Positions 1 to 8,139 of a stretch of DNA of 46,720 nucleotides are shown here, one piece after another. The notes under the pieces are model-generated. The model saw only the letters and a program-made list of their open reading frames with translations, was not told where the DNA came from and did no database searches. Made by a program: the position numbers and the translations under genes. The DNA comes from an uncultured Chlamydiae bacterium. GTDB lineage: Bacteria; Chlamydiota; Chlamydiia; Chlamydiales; CACLRR01. Every line of letters starts with the position of its first letter. Within the stretch, counting starts at the first letter, position 1. The stretch is from contig CACLRR010000007.1 in assembly GCA_902609415.1 (NCBI GenBank), forward strand, positions 1 to 46,720, in the 5' to 3' direction.

Positions 1-618
1 GAAGAGGTTGTCTTTGTCAGTAATTTTTTTCCATTCAGATGGAAGAGAAAAAAATTTCTTTTCAACAGCAAAAGTATGCGTCTGGAATTTTTTAGGCAGC
101 ACATATGATAGTTTGCTAATTATTTGATGAGGAAATAGTGTACAAGCAAAGGTGAGCGTAGCTACTATGTAGGTAAGGATCCTTTTTTTGATTGATGAGT
201 GACTCTTTTTCATAATAAAACCTTTAATGGTCCTGCTGCAAAGAGGCGTTTTCTGTCTGATACAGCGCCTTGTATGAATGAATGAGGCGGGTAGATTTAT
301 AATTGGAATGAAGAGTAGTTGAGTACGTTTAGCCCTTAGATAACTTAATTTTAAAGACTCACGTAATGTAATTTTTTTATTAGTTATCTTTTCAATTTTT
401 AGGTTGAAAAGAGAAAGACCTAGAGTACTATTAAAAAATTTAATAAGAAAGGCCTCTATTGGGATAAATAGAGTGGGAAGGAGAATTAGTGTGATAGGAT
501 AGATATAAATATTTGCAGTAAAAAGATCTAAAATAAAAAGTAGTGATAGAAAAAAGCATGAGTAGTCAAAAAAACGAGCAAAGAGTCTGTTCCAAATGTA
601 TGTTTTAGATTGTTTCAT
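1..618 (-). CDS. RDD-family membrane protein (3' end outside window)
   Basis: An open frame runs on the minus strand from an ATG at 618 to the left edge without a stop (206 codons), so the C-terminus is missing. The first 20 residues contain R-L-F-A-R-F-F-D-Y, matching the Arg/Asp N-terminal signature of RDD proteins. A first hydrophobic stretch (about 17-35) and a second (about 40-58) follow, then G-L-S-L-F-N-L-K-I and a charged stretch like the conserved loop of the family (usually GK-LLG-x-R-V). Another hydrophobic segment begins at about residue 147 after an internal Met (codon at 213). RDD proteins are inner-membrane proteins, some proposed as ion or solute transporters. The substrate here is unknown. 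An alternative start at 213 has a better Shine-Dalgarno (TAAAGG), but it would lose the RDD signature. Confidence 0.68.
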   Translation of the reverse strand, partial: MKQSKTYIWNRLFARFFDYSCFFLSLLFILDLFTANIYIYPITLILLPTLFIPIEAFLIKFFNSTLGLSLFNLKIEKITNKKITLRESLKLSYLRAKRTQLLFIPIINLPASFIHTRRCIRQKTPLCSRTIKGFIMKKSHSSIKKRILTYIVATLTFACTLFPHQIISKLSYVLPKKFQTHTFAVEKKFFSLPSEWKKITDKDNLF

Positions 619-657
619 ACACTAATAGTAACAAAATATGAGGAATTTCACAACATC

Positions 658-1731
658 TTAGTCGTTCTTTGGCATGATCATGGCACCTCCTAGGCAGACA
701 TTATCTTTATAGAAAACAATAGATTGACGAGGGGTGATTGCTCTTTGTGGTAACAAAAATTTTACCTTAATGATCTCTTTAGATATGCGTGTAATAAGAC
801 ATTTTTGAGCTGTCTGCCTATATCTAATTTTAGCAGAGCACTTGTAGGCAGTATCAAGATCTGGAGGCTTTCCTACCCAGGATATCTCATTAGCAAGCAG
901 CGTTGTATCATAAAGAGCAGGGTGTGTATCACCTTGCACAACATATACCTTGTTGGCTTTGTTATCTTTATCTACAACATACCAAGCTTTACCTTCTCCA
1001 CCAATATTTAGCCCTTTACGTTGACCAATAGTATAAAAAGGTGCGCCATCATTTTCTTGAATAAAAGTGTCGTCTAGTGTGTAGAATCCACCTTTCTCAG
1101 AGGGGATATATTGTTGAATAAATTCTTTGAAATTTCTTTTACCTATGAAGCAGATACCTGTAGAATCTTTTTTATCATGGGTAATGAGGTGATGATCTTT
1201 AGCAATTTTACGGATTGTGCTTTTAGGATATGAGCCTAAGGGGAAGAGAACTTTCTTTAAAATTTCATGTTTAATAGTATAGAGAAAGTACGTTTGATCT
1301 TTATTTGTATCAACACTGGTGCACAATTCAAATTGGTTATTGATACTTGCATAGTGTCCAGTAGCTAGAAAATCCGCACCAAGCGAAAAAGCCTTTTCAA
1401 GCAGTACTTTAAATTTTATTTCACGGTTACAAAGAACATCTGGATTAGGAGTGAATCCTAGCTCTAGCTCCTTAATAAAATCCTTAAATACATTATCCCA
1501 ATATTCCTGGGTAAAGTTGACAGTGTACAGTGGGATTTTTATTTTATCACAGATGGAAATTAAATCTTGGTAATCTTTTTTTTGTGGACAGAGCTTGTCA
1601 TCATCATCCCAATTTTTCATAAAGAGGCCAATCACCTCATAGCCTTGTTGTTTTAATAACAGCGCGGTAACAGATGAGTCTACGCCCCCAGACATAGCAA
1701 CAACAATTTTTTTCTTTAACTTTATTGGCAT
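658..1731 (-). CDS. mnmA: tRNA-specific 2-thiouridylase MnmA
   Basis: MnmA adenylates and thiolates U34 of the Lys, Glu and Gln tRNAs in the cytoplasm, taking sulfur from a persulfide relay. The P-loop motif S-G-G-V-D-S-S is at residues 14-20. The two catalytic cysteines are visible: C101 in N-P-D-V-L-C-N and C194 in S-T-G-I-C-F-I-G. The C-terminal half holds the central and beta-barrel domains, including the G-Q-R-K-G-L motif. Length is 357 residues against 368 in E. coli. The ATG at 1731 puts the P-loop at the usual distance; a TTG at 1767 would add 12 residues unlike the family. No good Shine-Dalgarno is seen for either. It is convergent with nothing and lies 39 bases from the RDD gene on the same strand. 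Confidence 0.95.
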   Translation of the reverse strand: MPIKLKKKIVVAMSGGVDSSVTALLLKQQGYEVIGLFMKNWDDDDKLCPQKKDYQDLISICDKIKIPLYTVNFTQEYWDNVFKDFIKELELGFTPNPDVLCNREIKFKVLLEKAFSLGADFLATGHYASINNQFELCTSVDTNKDQTYFLYTIKHEILKKVLFPLGSYPKSTIRKIAKDHHLITHDKKDSTGICFIGKRNFKEFIQQYIPSEKGGFYTLDDTFIQENDGAPFYTIGQRKGLNIGGEGKAWYVVDKDNKANKVYVVQGDTHPALYDTTLLANEISWVGKPPDLDTAYKCSAKIRYRQTAQKCLITRISKEIIKVKFLLPQRAITPRQSIVFYKDNVCLGGAMIMPKND

Positions 1732-1796
1732 GAAGAAAATATAAGGTGGTGAATGTTTTTTTTTCAATCTAATTACCTAAGAAAGAATTTTTTACA

Positions 1797-1826
1797 TTTA
1801 CACAATTCATATAATCTTAATATAAT
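1797..1826 (+). promoter_or_regulatory. Putative sigma-70-type promoter for the 1861 gene
   Basis: TTTACA (1797-1802), an 18-base spacer and a perfect TATAAT (1821-1826) lie upstream of the 215-residue gene. This leaves a leader of about 28 bases that contains a strong Shine-Dalgarno AAAGGAG at 1848-1854. Recognised by pattern only. Confidence 0.5.
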
Positions 1827-1860
1827 TGATGAACAAGTTAATAAAATAAAGGAGATTATC

Positions 1861-2508
1861 ATGGAAGCTAGACCAGTTGGACCCCCACAGTTACCCGCAC
1901 AAGTAGTTGAATTTTTAACCTGGGGAGCAGGGGTGTACCAACAACTAAATACTTCTGAGTATTTCCCTGGGACAGCAGCTGCTGACAGGGTGATGAGGGA
2001 TGCTCTTTCATCAGGGATGGGGGAGTTTTTGAGAACAGCTCTTTACGAATCACCAATGCGTCAAAGGGATGAGTTAGATGGTATTTCAAAGTTTGTATTT
2101 TCAAGAGTTGAATATGTTGAGGCATGGTTTGCTTCATCTGCACTTTTTACTGCAAATTTGTTTATGACCATATGTGCTGTTGTGAACTATGTTGCAAGAA
2201 CAGCTCTTATTAAGGCTGAGATGACCGGCTCTAGTGTAGAGGAGCGAGAAGGGGATCAAAATAGAGCAAAAGAGATTCTTATGACACAACTTGCGAAATT
2301 GGCTTCATCAAAATTGGCAGCAGTTGGTTCTTTCGGAGGTGTATTGTTGGGAAGTAAAATGGACAGTTTTGTAAAGGATAGTCTTGCAAAAGCAGCAAAT
2401 AATGATAGGTATTTGCCGGCCGTAGCTGCAATGCTAAACGCACTTAACCATACTGCCGAACCTAATGAGGTATATAAGCACTGGCTAAACGGCGTATATG
2501 ACTATTAA
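1861..2508 (+). CDS. Hypothetical membrane-associated protein, 215 aa
   Basis: I do not recognise this protein. The start at 1861 follows AAAGGAG with 6 bases spacing; the open frame extends further upstream but lacks a start signal there. The N-terminus is Pro-rich (residues 5-13). One strongly hydrophobic segment lies at about 89-113 and carries Ala, Phe and aromatic residues. The C-terminal 100 residues are Ala/Leu-rich and probably helical, with a Gly-rich kink near 155-165. No signal peptide or catalytic motif is visible. It stands alone between mnmA (divergent) and hemN (same strand, 99 bases downstream). A single internal membrane segment flanked by helices is common in chlamydial inclusion-membrane or effector proteins, but that role is only a guess. 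Confidence 0.75.
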   Translation: MEARPVGPPQLPAQVVEFLTWGAGVYQQLNTSEYFPGTAAADRVMRDALSSGMGEFLRTALYESPMRQRDELDGISKFVFSRVEYVEAWFASSALFTANLFMTICAVVNYVARTALIKAEMTGSSVEEREGDQNRAKEILMTQLAKLASSKLAAVGSFGGVLLGSKMDSFVKDSLAKAANNDRYLPAVAAMLNALNHTAEPNEVYKHWLNGVYDY

Positions 2509-2607
2509 GACTAACTAGCAACCATCCTGGTCTTTAGTGCAGTATATAAGTTTATATTGTAATTTTTAGTGTATAGGATCTACTCTATCTGTAGCAAAGG
2601 ATTTGTT

Positions 2608-3957
2608 ATGGATAGTGTAGATCTTTTTTTTAAGTATGGGGGGGCACTTCCTCGCTATACAAGTTATCCAACAGCTGCTGAATTTGTAAGTGAAGTAGAC
2701 AATAAAAAGCAGGCTATATGGCTTAGTACGTTGGAGGAGAAGAGTCTTTCTTTGTATATACACATTCCGTTTTGTCGGAGCTTATGTTGGTTTTGTGGGT
2801 GTCATACAAAGATTACTAAACAGAAAGGTAAGATAGAGACTTATCTTCATGCGCTGTATCGGGAGATAGCAACAGTTGCTTCTTTCTTAAATCAGCAACA
2901 GTGTGTCTCTCATTTAGCTTTTGGTGGGGGGTCTCCAAATATTCTTACAAAAGATCAGTTTAGCGATTTGATGAGCTATTTAAGGAGATGGTTTAATTTT
3001 GAGAAGGGTAGTGAGATCTCTATTGAATTAGATCCAAGGCTCGTAGACCATTCTAAAGTTGCTTGTTATAGTAGAGAGGGTGTTAGTAGGATAAGTGTAG
3101 GTCTTCAGGACTTTGATCCTAGGGTGCAGAAAGCTATTAACCGAGTGCAAAGCTTTGAAGAGACAAAGGGTGTTATTGATAATGCCCGCAAGGAGGGGAT
3201 AGATCAAGTCAATGTGGATCTTATTTATGGTTTACCACTGCAAACCCTATCTTCTATGAAATGTACTTTAGAGAAAGTCTTTCTTTTAGATCCAAATAGA
3301 GTTTCAGTCTTTAGCTATGCCCATGTGCCTTGGATGAAGCCCCATATGAGAATGATTAAAGAGAGTGAGATATTAGATGCTAGGGAAAGGATAGCGATGT
3401 TTAAGTTCATGGAAGGGGAGCTTTTAGATAGAGGGTATATGGCAGTTGGCCTTGATCATTTTGTTAAAGAGAAAGATAGTATGTATCAGAAAAATCTAGA
3501 GGGCTCTCTTCAGAGAAACTTTCAAGGGTACACAACGGATGAAAATGAAGTGATGTTAGGTTTTGGCGCCTCTGCAATTAGTAAATATCACCAAGGCTAT
3601 TTGCAAAATATTTCTGATATTTCTGCATACCAAGATGAAGCTGAAGCAAACAATTTGCTTGCATTTAGAGGGATTGAACTGACAAGAGATAATAAGATAT
3701 CGAGGGAAGCCATTGAAAGTATAATGACTAATCTTTCTCTTGATCTTTTCGCGCTAGAAGAAAAGTATAGCCTGGATAATGCGTATTTTGAAGAGGAAAG
3801 ACGTACACTTTCTGAAATGGAGAAAGATGGGCTTCTCACTTTTAGAGAAAATAGGGTTCAAGTAGATGCTGAAAAGAGATTATTTTTAAGATCAGTTGCA
3901 AATGTCTTTGACCAATACACAAGAAAGGTGCCTAAGAAGCATTCTCTTAGTGTTTAG
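2608..3957 (+). CDS. hemN: Oxygen-independent coproporphyrinogen III oxidase HemN
   Basis: This radical-SAM enzyme decarboxylates two propionates of coproporphyrinogen III to give protoporphyrinogen IX in haem synthesis. The cluster motif C-x3-C-x2-C is at C56, C60 and C63, and the fourth cysteine typical of true HemN rather than HemW is at C65 (F-C-G-C). The N-terminal R-Y-T-S-Y-P-T motif (16-22) binds the substrate side in the E. coli enzyme and is intact, as is the G-G-G-S-P SAM motif near 113. Length is 449 residues against 457 in E. coli. The ATG at 2608 has AAGGA 8 bases upstream; a GTG at 2569 is possible but has no such site. The last codon overlaps a small Cys-rich gene on the other strand. 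Confidence 0.95.
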   Translation: MDSVDLFFKYGGALPRYTSYPTAAEFVSEVDNKKQAIWLSTLEEKSLSLYIHIPFCRSLCWFCGCHTKITKQKGKIETYLHALYREIATVASFLNQQQCVSHLAFGGGSPNILTKDQFSDLMSYLRRWFNFEKGSEISIELDPRLVDHSKVACYSREGVSRISVGLQDFDPRVQKAINRVQSFEETKGVIDNARKEGIDQVNVDLIYGLPLQTLSSMKCTLEKVFLLDPNRVSVFSYAHVPWMKPHMRMIKESEILDARERIAMFKFMEGELLDRGYMAVGLDHFVKEKDSMYQKNLEGSLQRNFQGYTTDENEVMLGFGASAISKYHQGYLQNISDISAYQDEAEANNLLAFRGIELTRDNKISREAIESIMTNLSLDLFALEEKYSLDNAYFEEERRTLSEMEKDGLLTFRENRVQVDAEKRLFLRSVANVFDQYTRKVPKKHSLSV

Positions 3958-4127
3958 GTCTCCTTTGTCGGAAATGCTTTGCCTACGAGGGACATACAAC
4001 ACTGATCACAGTCTTCCTTCGGAAGATTTTTGTGTTGACTTTGACAACCGAGTTGACACCAACTTAAAAACTCTGCTGCTGTGATAAGTTGACTGCATGG
4101 ATCAGAGTCATTACACTTATTTTTCAT
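3954..4127 (-). CDS. Small cysteine-rich protein, 57 aa
   Basis: A 57-codon frame on the minus strand starts with ATG at 4127, preceded by AAAAGGA at good spacing, and its TAA overlaps the hemN stop by 4 bases tail to tail. Seven of 57 residues are cysteine (C5, C11, C24, C28, C40, C43, C44), including C-x3-C and C-x2-C-C, with aromatic and acidic residues between them. There is no signal peptide or membrane segment, so a cytoplasmic metal- or cluster-binding role is plausible. I do not recognise the family. Its position opposite hemN, an iron-sulfur enzyme, is suggestive but not proof of a link. Confidence 0.65.
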   Translation of the reverse strand: MKNKCNDSDPCSQLITAAEFLSWCQLGCQSQHKNLPKEDCDQCCMSLVGKAFPTKET

Positions 4128-4184
4128 ACAAATCCTTTTTATTATTTATAATAGCATAAATAGGATGTTGAATAATTAGATCTT

Positions 4185-4370
4185 CTAGGTGATTTGATAG
4201 AGAGTTGTCTCTTCGAGGACCTCTGTGTTATTTTCCATAACAAAACCGAGGCGAGGATTAATATTGATAGATTGAGATTGAATTATAAGTTCTTCAATAT
4301 ACTCTTTAAGCAGGACTTTTTCTAAATGGGAAAAAACTTGTATTTCCATAAAATCGCATAGTAATATCAT
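4185..4370 (-). CDS. Small hypothetical protein, 61 aa, start next to a G10 run
   Basis: This minus-strand frame begins with ATG at 4370, 4 bases after a run of ten G (4375-4384), which is the only Shine-Dalgarno-like sequence. A second in-frame Met at residue 8 (4349) is an alternative start. The sequence is Glu/Leu/Ile-rich and probably a short helical protein; the family is not recognised. It lies 57 bases upstream of the Cys-rich gene on the same strand and may be co-transcribed with it. Short length keeps confidence moderate. Confidence 0.45.
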   Translation of the reverse strand: MILLCDFMEIQVFSHLEKVLLKEYIEELIIQSQSININPRLGFVMENNTEVLEETTLYQIT

Positions 4371-4374
4371 ATTA

Positions 4375-4384
4375 CCCCCCCCCC
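4375..4384. repeat. Homopolymer C10 (G10 on the minus strand)
   Basis: Ten consecutive C on the plus strand sit just upstream of the 4370 start. Such runs slip during replication and are used for phase variation in some chlamydial pmp genes. The second G10 in this window (18079-18088) breaks leuS. Confidence 0.9.
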
Positions 4385-4477
4385 ATCATTAATTATCCTA
4401 TTATAATCCTTTATAGTTTTATAATAAAGTCTTAATTTAAATTAAAATATTGATATAAAAAGCATATCCTGTACGGG

Positions 4478-4506
4478 TTGCAAAAAACAGCCTAATTGTT
4501 TATAAT
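4478..4506 (+). promoter_or_regulatory. Sigma-70-type promoter abutting the hydrolase start codon
   Basis: TTGCAA (4478-4483), 17 bases, TATAAT (4501-4506), then 7 bases to the ATG at 4514. Transcription would start at or within one base or so of the ATG, giving a leaderless mRNA. No Shine-Dalgarno precedes this ATG. Confidence 0.65.
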
Positions 4507-4513
4507 CGTCTGC

Positions 4514-5320
4514 ATGAAAAAGCGCATCCTAGTAATTATTTCAACTCTTTTGCTGTCAGCGGTTTGTGTTGGCATCTATTATACTTACTCTACACAAGAT
4601 CACTATATCCTCACAGCTAGACCTCTAGATAAAGATTATAAATTTGAGTGGGAGACTCCTTTTGAGGAGAAATATCTTTCTGTTGAAAAAAAAAATGACC
4701 TGCATGCGGTTCATTTTAAGGCAGATAAACCAAAGGGTGCTGTATTATATTTGCATGGTAGGGGAAGAAACCTTGCTACCCATGGGGTGCGAGCAAACCA
4801 CTTAGTTGAGCTGGGTTATGATGTGCTGATGATTGATTATAGAGGTTTTGGTAAGAGTACAAATGGTGTCTCTGAAAAAACACTTCTTGCTGATTCATTG
4901 GCTGCATATACCTATCTTGCATCGCTCTACAAAGAGAGTGAGATTATTGTCTATGGCCAATCGTTAGGTTCATCATTAGCTACATGGACTGCAATGCATA
5001 ACAACCCATCACGTCTAATTCTTGAATCTCCTTTTATTAGTATGGAGCGTATGGCATGTCAGGAAAGACCTTATATTCCTGAGTTTATCATTAAGGGGAT
5101 TCTTAGATATCCATTAAGAACAGACACATGGATTGCTAACGTTCCTTGCTTTGTAAATATTATTCATGGAGATAATGATACTCTTGTTCCGATAGCTCAT
5201 GGTAGAAAACTTGTGGAGCTTAAAGGTGATGATATTCAACTGCATATGATCGAAGGTGGATCGCACAATAACCTTAGGCATCTACCTGAGTACAGAGATA
5301 TTCTTGAATCTATTCTTTGA
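4514..5320 (+). CDS. Membrane-anchored alpha/beta hydrolase (BEM46/ABHD13-like)
   Basis: A serine hydrolase of 268 residues of unknown substrate. Residues 1-24 form a Lys-Arg-led hydrophobic anchor or signal peptide, so the catalytic domain is probably periplasmic. The oxyanion-side motif H-G-R-G is at 81-84. The nucleophile elbow G-Q-S-L-G gives S150, H-G-D-N-D gives the acid (D222), and G-G-S-H gives H251, so the triad is complete. Order and spacing match the BEM46/ABHD13/ABHD17 branch. The ATG at 4514 was chosen because a perfect -10 box ends 7 bases before it. Downstream, its end overlaps a decayed minus-strand gene. Confidence 0.88.
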   Translation: MKKRILVIISTLLLSAVCVGIYYTYSTQDHYILTARPLDKDYKFEWETPFEEKYLSVEKKNDLHAVHFKADKPKGAVLYLHGRGRNLATHGVRANHLVELGYDVLMIDYRGFGKSTNGVSEKTLLADSLAAYTYLASLYKESEIIVYGQSLGSSLATWTAMHNNPSRLILESPFISMERMACQERPYIPEFIIKGILRYPLRTDTWIANVPCFVNIIHGDNDTLVPIAHGRKLVELKGDDIQLHMIEGGSHNNLRHLPEYRDILESIL

Positions 5321-5550
5321 TCTTTAGAACATATGGTGTAATCAATCCTGAGTAAGTAACGAGCTCATCAATTCAAATTTCAGTATTTATAATATCACCC
5401 TTTTTAAGAATAACCATTGTAAGATTAGCTGTAAAATTGGCTTCTGTAAGAATAGCTTTAAGATTTTTAGTTGAAAGATCGTTACAAACAAGATCATAAG
5501 ATCTTCCACTACTACTCTACATGTACTAATACTAATCTTTTTTTTGGCAT
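5310..5550 (-). pseudogene. Decayed gene of about 80 codons, unknown family
   Basis: On the minus strand an ATG at 5550 (Met-Pro-Lys-Lys-Arg-Leu-Val start) runs about 12 codons and is then broken by two stops. One frame change restores a protein-like stretch beginning S-S-G-R-S-Y-D-L-V, and this continues with regular hydrophobic/polar alternation through L-T-E-A-N-F and V-I-L-K-K-G-D. It is cut once by TGA (complement of 5373-5375) and then reads on for 20 codons to TAG at 5310-5312. A frameshift plus an in-frame stop in a low-complexity-free frame points to a decayed gene of about 80 residues. I cannot name it. Confidence 0.45.
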
Positions 5551-5955
5551 TTTTGCGCACCTTCATAATTATAGCAGTGGAATGTTCAAATAGAATAATC
5601 CACACGTCCACAAAGGCCCTTTATCCAGCAGGGGCAGTCAGCTGTTCCACTATTGCTCTTTAGCTCTCTCTTGATGTTCTTTCTTCTCTTTTTTTGTTTC
5701 TTGATTGGTTTGTTCTCTTTTTTTCATACTTCCTTTTTTTTGTTTCTATTTTAATTTATTATTTTTAGAGACTATTTGTTATTTCAATTAATTATAGCAC
5801 GGGTGGTTATTATGTTGGATATGGAGGCAGGGTATAAAGGTAGATGGAATTATTTAGAACAGGGTGTTGGAAAGAAGGGATAAGTTATTTTATAATTAGG
5901 ATGAGAATACTAAGAGCTGGATTTCTGAGGTATACCGCTACATAGGCTTGCTTAT
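5551..5955. other. Intergenic stretch, no clear gene
   Basis: About 400 AT-rich bases between the decayed gene and the MFS exporter. The only coding candidate is a 25-codon, highly charged minus-strand ORF (listed separately). A plus-strand 23-codon frame near 5812-5883 has no start signal. No tRNA, repeat or terminator was seen. Confidence 0.5.
5650..5727 (-). CDS. Possible 25-aa Lys/Glu-rich small protein
   Basis: ATG at 5727 is preceded by AAAAGGAAGT, a strong Shine-Dalgarno at 3-5 bases, and reads 25 codons to TAG at 5650. The peptide is almost all Lys, Glu, Gln, Arg and Thr. It could be a genuine small protein or the head of a decayed gene. Confidence 0.25.
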   Translation of the reverse strand: MKKREQTNQETKKEKKEHQERAKEQ

Positions 5956-7296
5956 TTAGGTGGTGATTTTGTTTTGAATAAATAGAGATGCAATCAATCC
6001 TAAGGTGCAGACACCAAGTAAAACCATGGCCCCATGTGAAAAGCCGGTAGTAAGTGTAGGTGCCATACTAGCAATTCTTCCTGTAATTGCTACACCTATA
6101 TTGCCCCCAATTTCTTGGAAAGTAATAAATGTTGCAGAAGCGATGCCAGCTTCATTTAGCGAAAGAGTGCTTACTGCAGCTGTAGTTGTTGGACTCCACG
6201 TCAAACCCCACCCTAGGCCGTACAAAAATAGCGCAATTGCTATTACTAAATAGGAAGTTTCCCCTGTAAAGGTTATGAGAATACAGGTAGAAATAATTAA
6301 AAGAATAAAGCCACTGATAATGAGCGGTTTTGGGCCTATTCTACTATAATATTTGCCTATAAATATTGAGCAACAAGCAAGGGGTAAAGATACAAATAAC
6401 ATGGTGAGACCAATAATTCCTACGGAGTAGGTGTGGATATTTTCGAGATAAAGAGGTATGAGAAAAAAACCACCCCAAACATAGAAAAGAACGGTTGAAT
6501 TTGCAGTAGTTGCAAGTAAGAATTGTTTAGATTTAAATAAAGTTGGGTGTAGAATAGGGGCTGTTGCTTTTTTCTCAATTAGTAGAAGTATAAAGAGCAT
6601 AAGTCCACTAAAAATATAGAGCGAGGCAATGATCTTATTGGACCAATTTTTCCCCTCTAGAACTGCTATAATGAAAGAGGAGATTGTCAGTATTAAGAGT
6701 ACAGTTCCAATCAAATCAATAGGCTGTGCATCTGGGTTCTTTGTTTCTTCCATGAATACAGTTACAAGAATTAGTGCTAGTACAGTTATTGGTATGTTTA
6801 CAAAGAAAAGCCATGACCATGAAAAAAATTGTAGAATCGCTCCTCCATATAGCGGACCAAGACTAAGAGAGATACCAACAATAGCTGCCCATAAACCAAG
6901 AGCAGATGCTCTTTTATTTTTTGGATAAATATGAGAGAGAATTGCCTGCGAAACAGGTAGAATTCCTGCCGCACTAAGACCTATAAAGGCTTGATAAAAA
7001 GTTAATTCTAGAAGATTTCTAGAAAATCCAGATCCAGTGAAGCCAATGATTGCACATATAAGACAGATTGTATAGATTTTCTTACGACCAAAATTGTCAG
7101 CAAGTCTTCCAATAAGAACAATAGATGAAGCAAGAGAGATTCCAAATATATTAAGAATCCATTGAAGTTGTGATATGGAGGCGCTAAATTCTGTCTGTAT
7201 TGTTGGTAAGGCTGTGTTCAAAGCAGCCCAATACATAGCTATAATGATAATGCTACAAGAGATTCCTAGGATGGACATTTTTTGTGAGAAGTTCAT
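5956..7296 (-). CDS. MFS exporter, DHA2 (EmrB/QacA-like) family
   Basis: A 446-residue inner-membrane proton-coupled exporter, probably of drugs or amphiphiles. MFS motif A, G-R-L-A-D-N-F-G-R-K-K, is at 63-73 between TM2 and TM3. The antiporter motif C (L-S-L-G-P-L-Y-G-G) follows near 150-160, and F-F-S-W-S-W-L-F-F-V-N-I-P marks the DHA2 subfamily. Thirteen or fourteen hydrophobic segments can be counted. It is divergent from the aroE-like gene with only 35 bases between the start codons. No outer-membrane or adaptor gene is adjacent. A second DHA2 member lies at 38703-40166. Confidence 0.9.
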   Translation of the reverse strand: MNFSQKMSILGISCSIIIIAMYWAALNTALPTIQTEFSASISQLQWILNIFGISLASSIVLIGRLADNFGRKKIYTICLICAIIGFTGSGFSRNLLELTFYQAFIGLSAAGILPVSQAILSHIYPKNKRASALGLWAAIVGISLSLGPLYGGAILQFFSWSWLFFVNIPITVLALILVTVFMEETKNPDAQPIDLIGTVLLILTISSFIIAVLEGKNWSNKIIASLYIFSGLMLFILLLIEKKATAPILHPTLFKSKQFLLATTANSTVLFYVWGGFFLIPLYLENIHTYSVGIIGLTMLFVSLPLACCSIFIGKYYSRIGPKPLIISGFILLIISTCILITFTGETSYLVIAIALFLYGLGWGLTWSPTTTAAVSTLSLNEAGIASATFITFQEIGGNIGVAITGRIASMAPTLTTGFSHGAMVLLGVCTLGLIASLFIQNKITT

Positions 7297-7331
7297 ATCG
7301 TAAGATATAGAAAAAGGAGTATATTAGAGCA

Positions 7332-8060
7332 ATGAAAATAGCGCTTCTCGGTTTTCCTATTAGACACTCAGTTTCAGAATCCATATATAAAGAGCGCTAT
7401 AGAAATTTAAGATTTTTTTTTTTAGAGATTAGTCCTAGAGATATTGTGACTAGAATGGAATCTATTAAGAGGATGGATTTTGATGCAATCCTTGTAACCA
7501 CACCTTATAAAGAGTTAATGGTAGGATACGTAGATAGGTTATGTGAGGTGTCAGAAAGAGCAAGGGCTTTGAATTTTATTGTGATAAAGAACAAGCAGTG
7601 GTGGGGATATAATACTGATGGTAATGGTGCATTGAATGCCTTATATCGTAATACATCATTAGAAGATGAAGATTTGTTAGTTCTTGGCGTGGGACCAGCA
7701 GCAAGGGCAGTTATTGTGGCTGCAAAAGAAGTGGGAGCTAGGGTTTCAATTTTCAATCGAACTAGAGAAAAAGCAGAAAAGATCGCAGATGAATATGGAG
7801 TCAATATTCATAATCATAGAGAAGACTGCACAATGTATAGTGCTGTTGTTCAGGCCACAAGTTGTGGCTTTGGAACTCTAAGAGAAACACCAATAGAAAA
7901 CATGCGCTTCTTAGAAAATCAAAGAGTTTTAGAGATGATTTATAAACCTCGAATTACTAGATTTCTTAAGCTTGCACAAGGTTGTGGTGTAAATATATTT
8001 GATGGTTTTGACATGTTTCATGCGATGGTAGAACTTCAGTTTAAGTGTTTAAATAAATAG
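7332..8060 (+). CDS. aroE: Shikimate dehydrogenase-like protein (divergent AroE)
   Basis: AroE reduces 3-dehydroshikimate to shikimate with NADPH. This 242-residue protein keeps G-F-P-I-x-H-S-V-S (7-15), the catalytic lysine (K60 in V-T-T-P-Y-K), N-T-D-G with D96, and the NADPH-type N-R-T-R (142-145). Three positions differ: the dinucleotide loop reads G-V-G-P-A-A-R-A instead of G-A-G-G-A-A-x-A; D in the D-x-x-Y-x-P motif is Glu (201); and the C-terminal G-x-x-M-L-x-x-Q motif reads G-F-D-M-F-H-A-M, replacing the conserved Gln by M232. Pathogenic chlamydiae carry a fused AroDE, so a stand-alone AroE is noteworthy. It may act on shikimate weakly or on another substrate such as quinate. Confidence 0.8.
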   Translation: MKIALLGFPIRHSVSESIYKERYRNLRFFFLEISPRDIVTRMESIKRMDFDAILVTTPYKELMVGYVDRLCEVSERARALNFIVIKNKQWWGYNTDGNGALNALYRNTSLEDEDLLVLGVGPAARAVIVAAKEVGARVSIFNRTREKAEKIADEYGVNIHNHREDCTMYSAVVQATSCGFGTLRETPIENMRFLENQRVLEMIYKPRITRFLKLAQGCGVNIFDGFDMFHAMVELQFKCLNK

Positions 8061-8139
8061 AAATATAAAAAGAACTTGAAAATATTTAGTTTATAAAGAT
8101 AAAGTATTTTCTTTACTTAATCTTAACTGGGAGTGAGAT

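Noticed and set aside
1753-1860. Upstream extension of the 215-aa protein
   Set aside because: It begins at a non-ATG codon and crosses a plausible promoter at 1797-1826; the ATG at 1861 has a clear Shine-Dalgarno.
5387-5611. 74-codon minus-strand frame
   Set aside because: It is out of frame with the protein-like pieces of the decayed gene at 5310-5550; I take it as a shadow of that gene.
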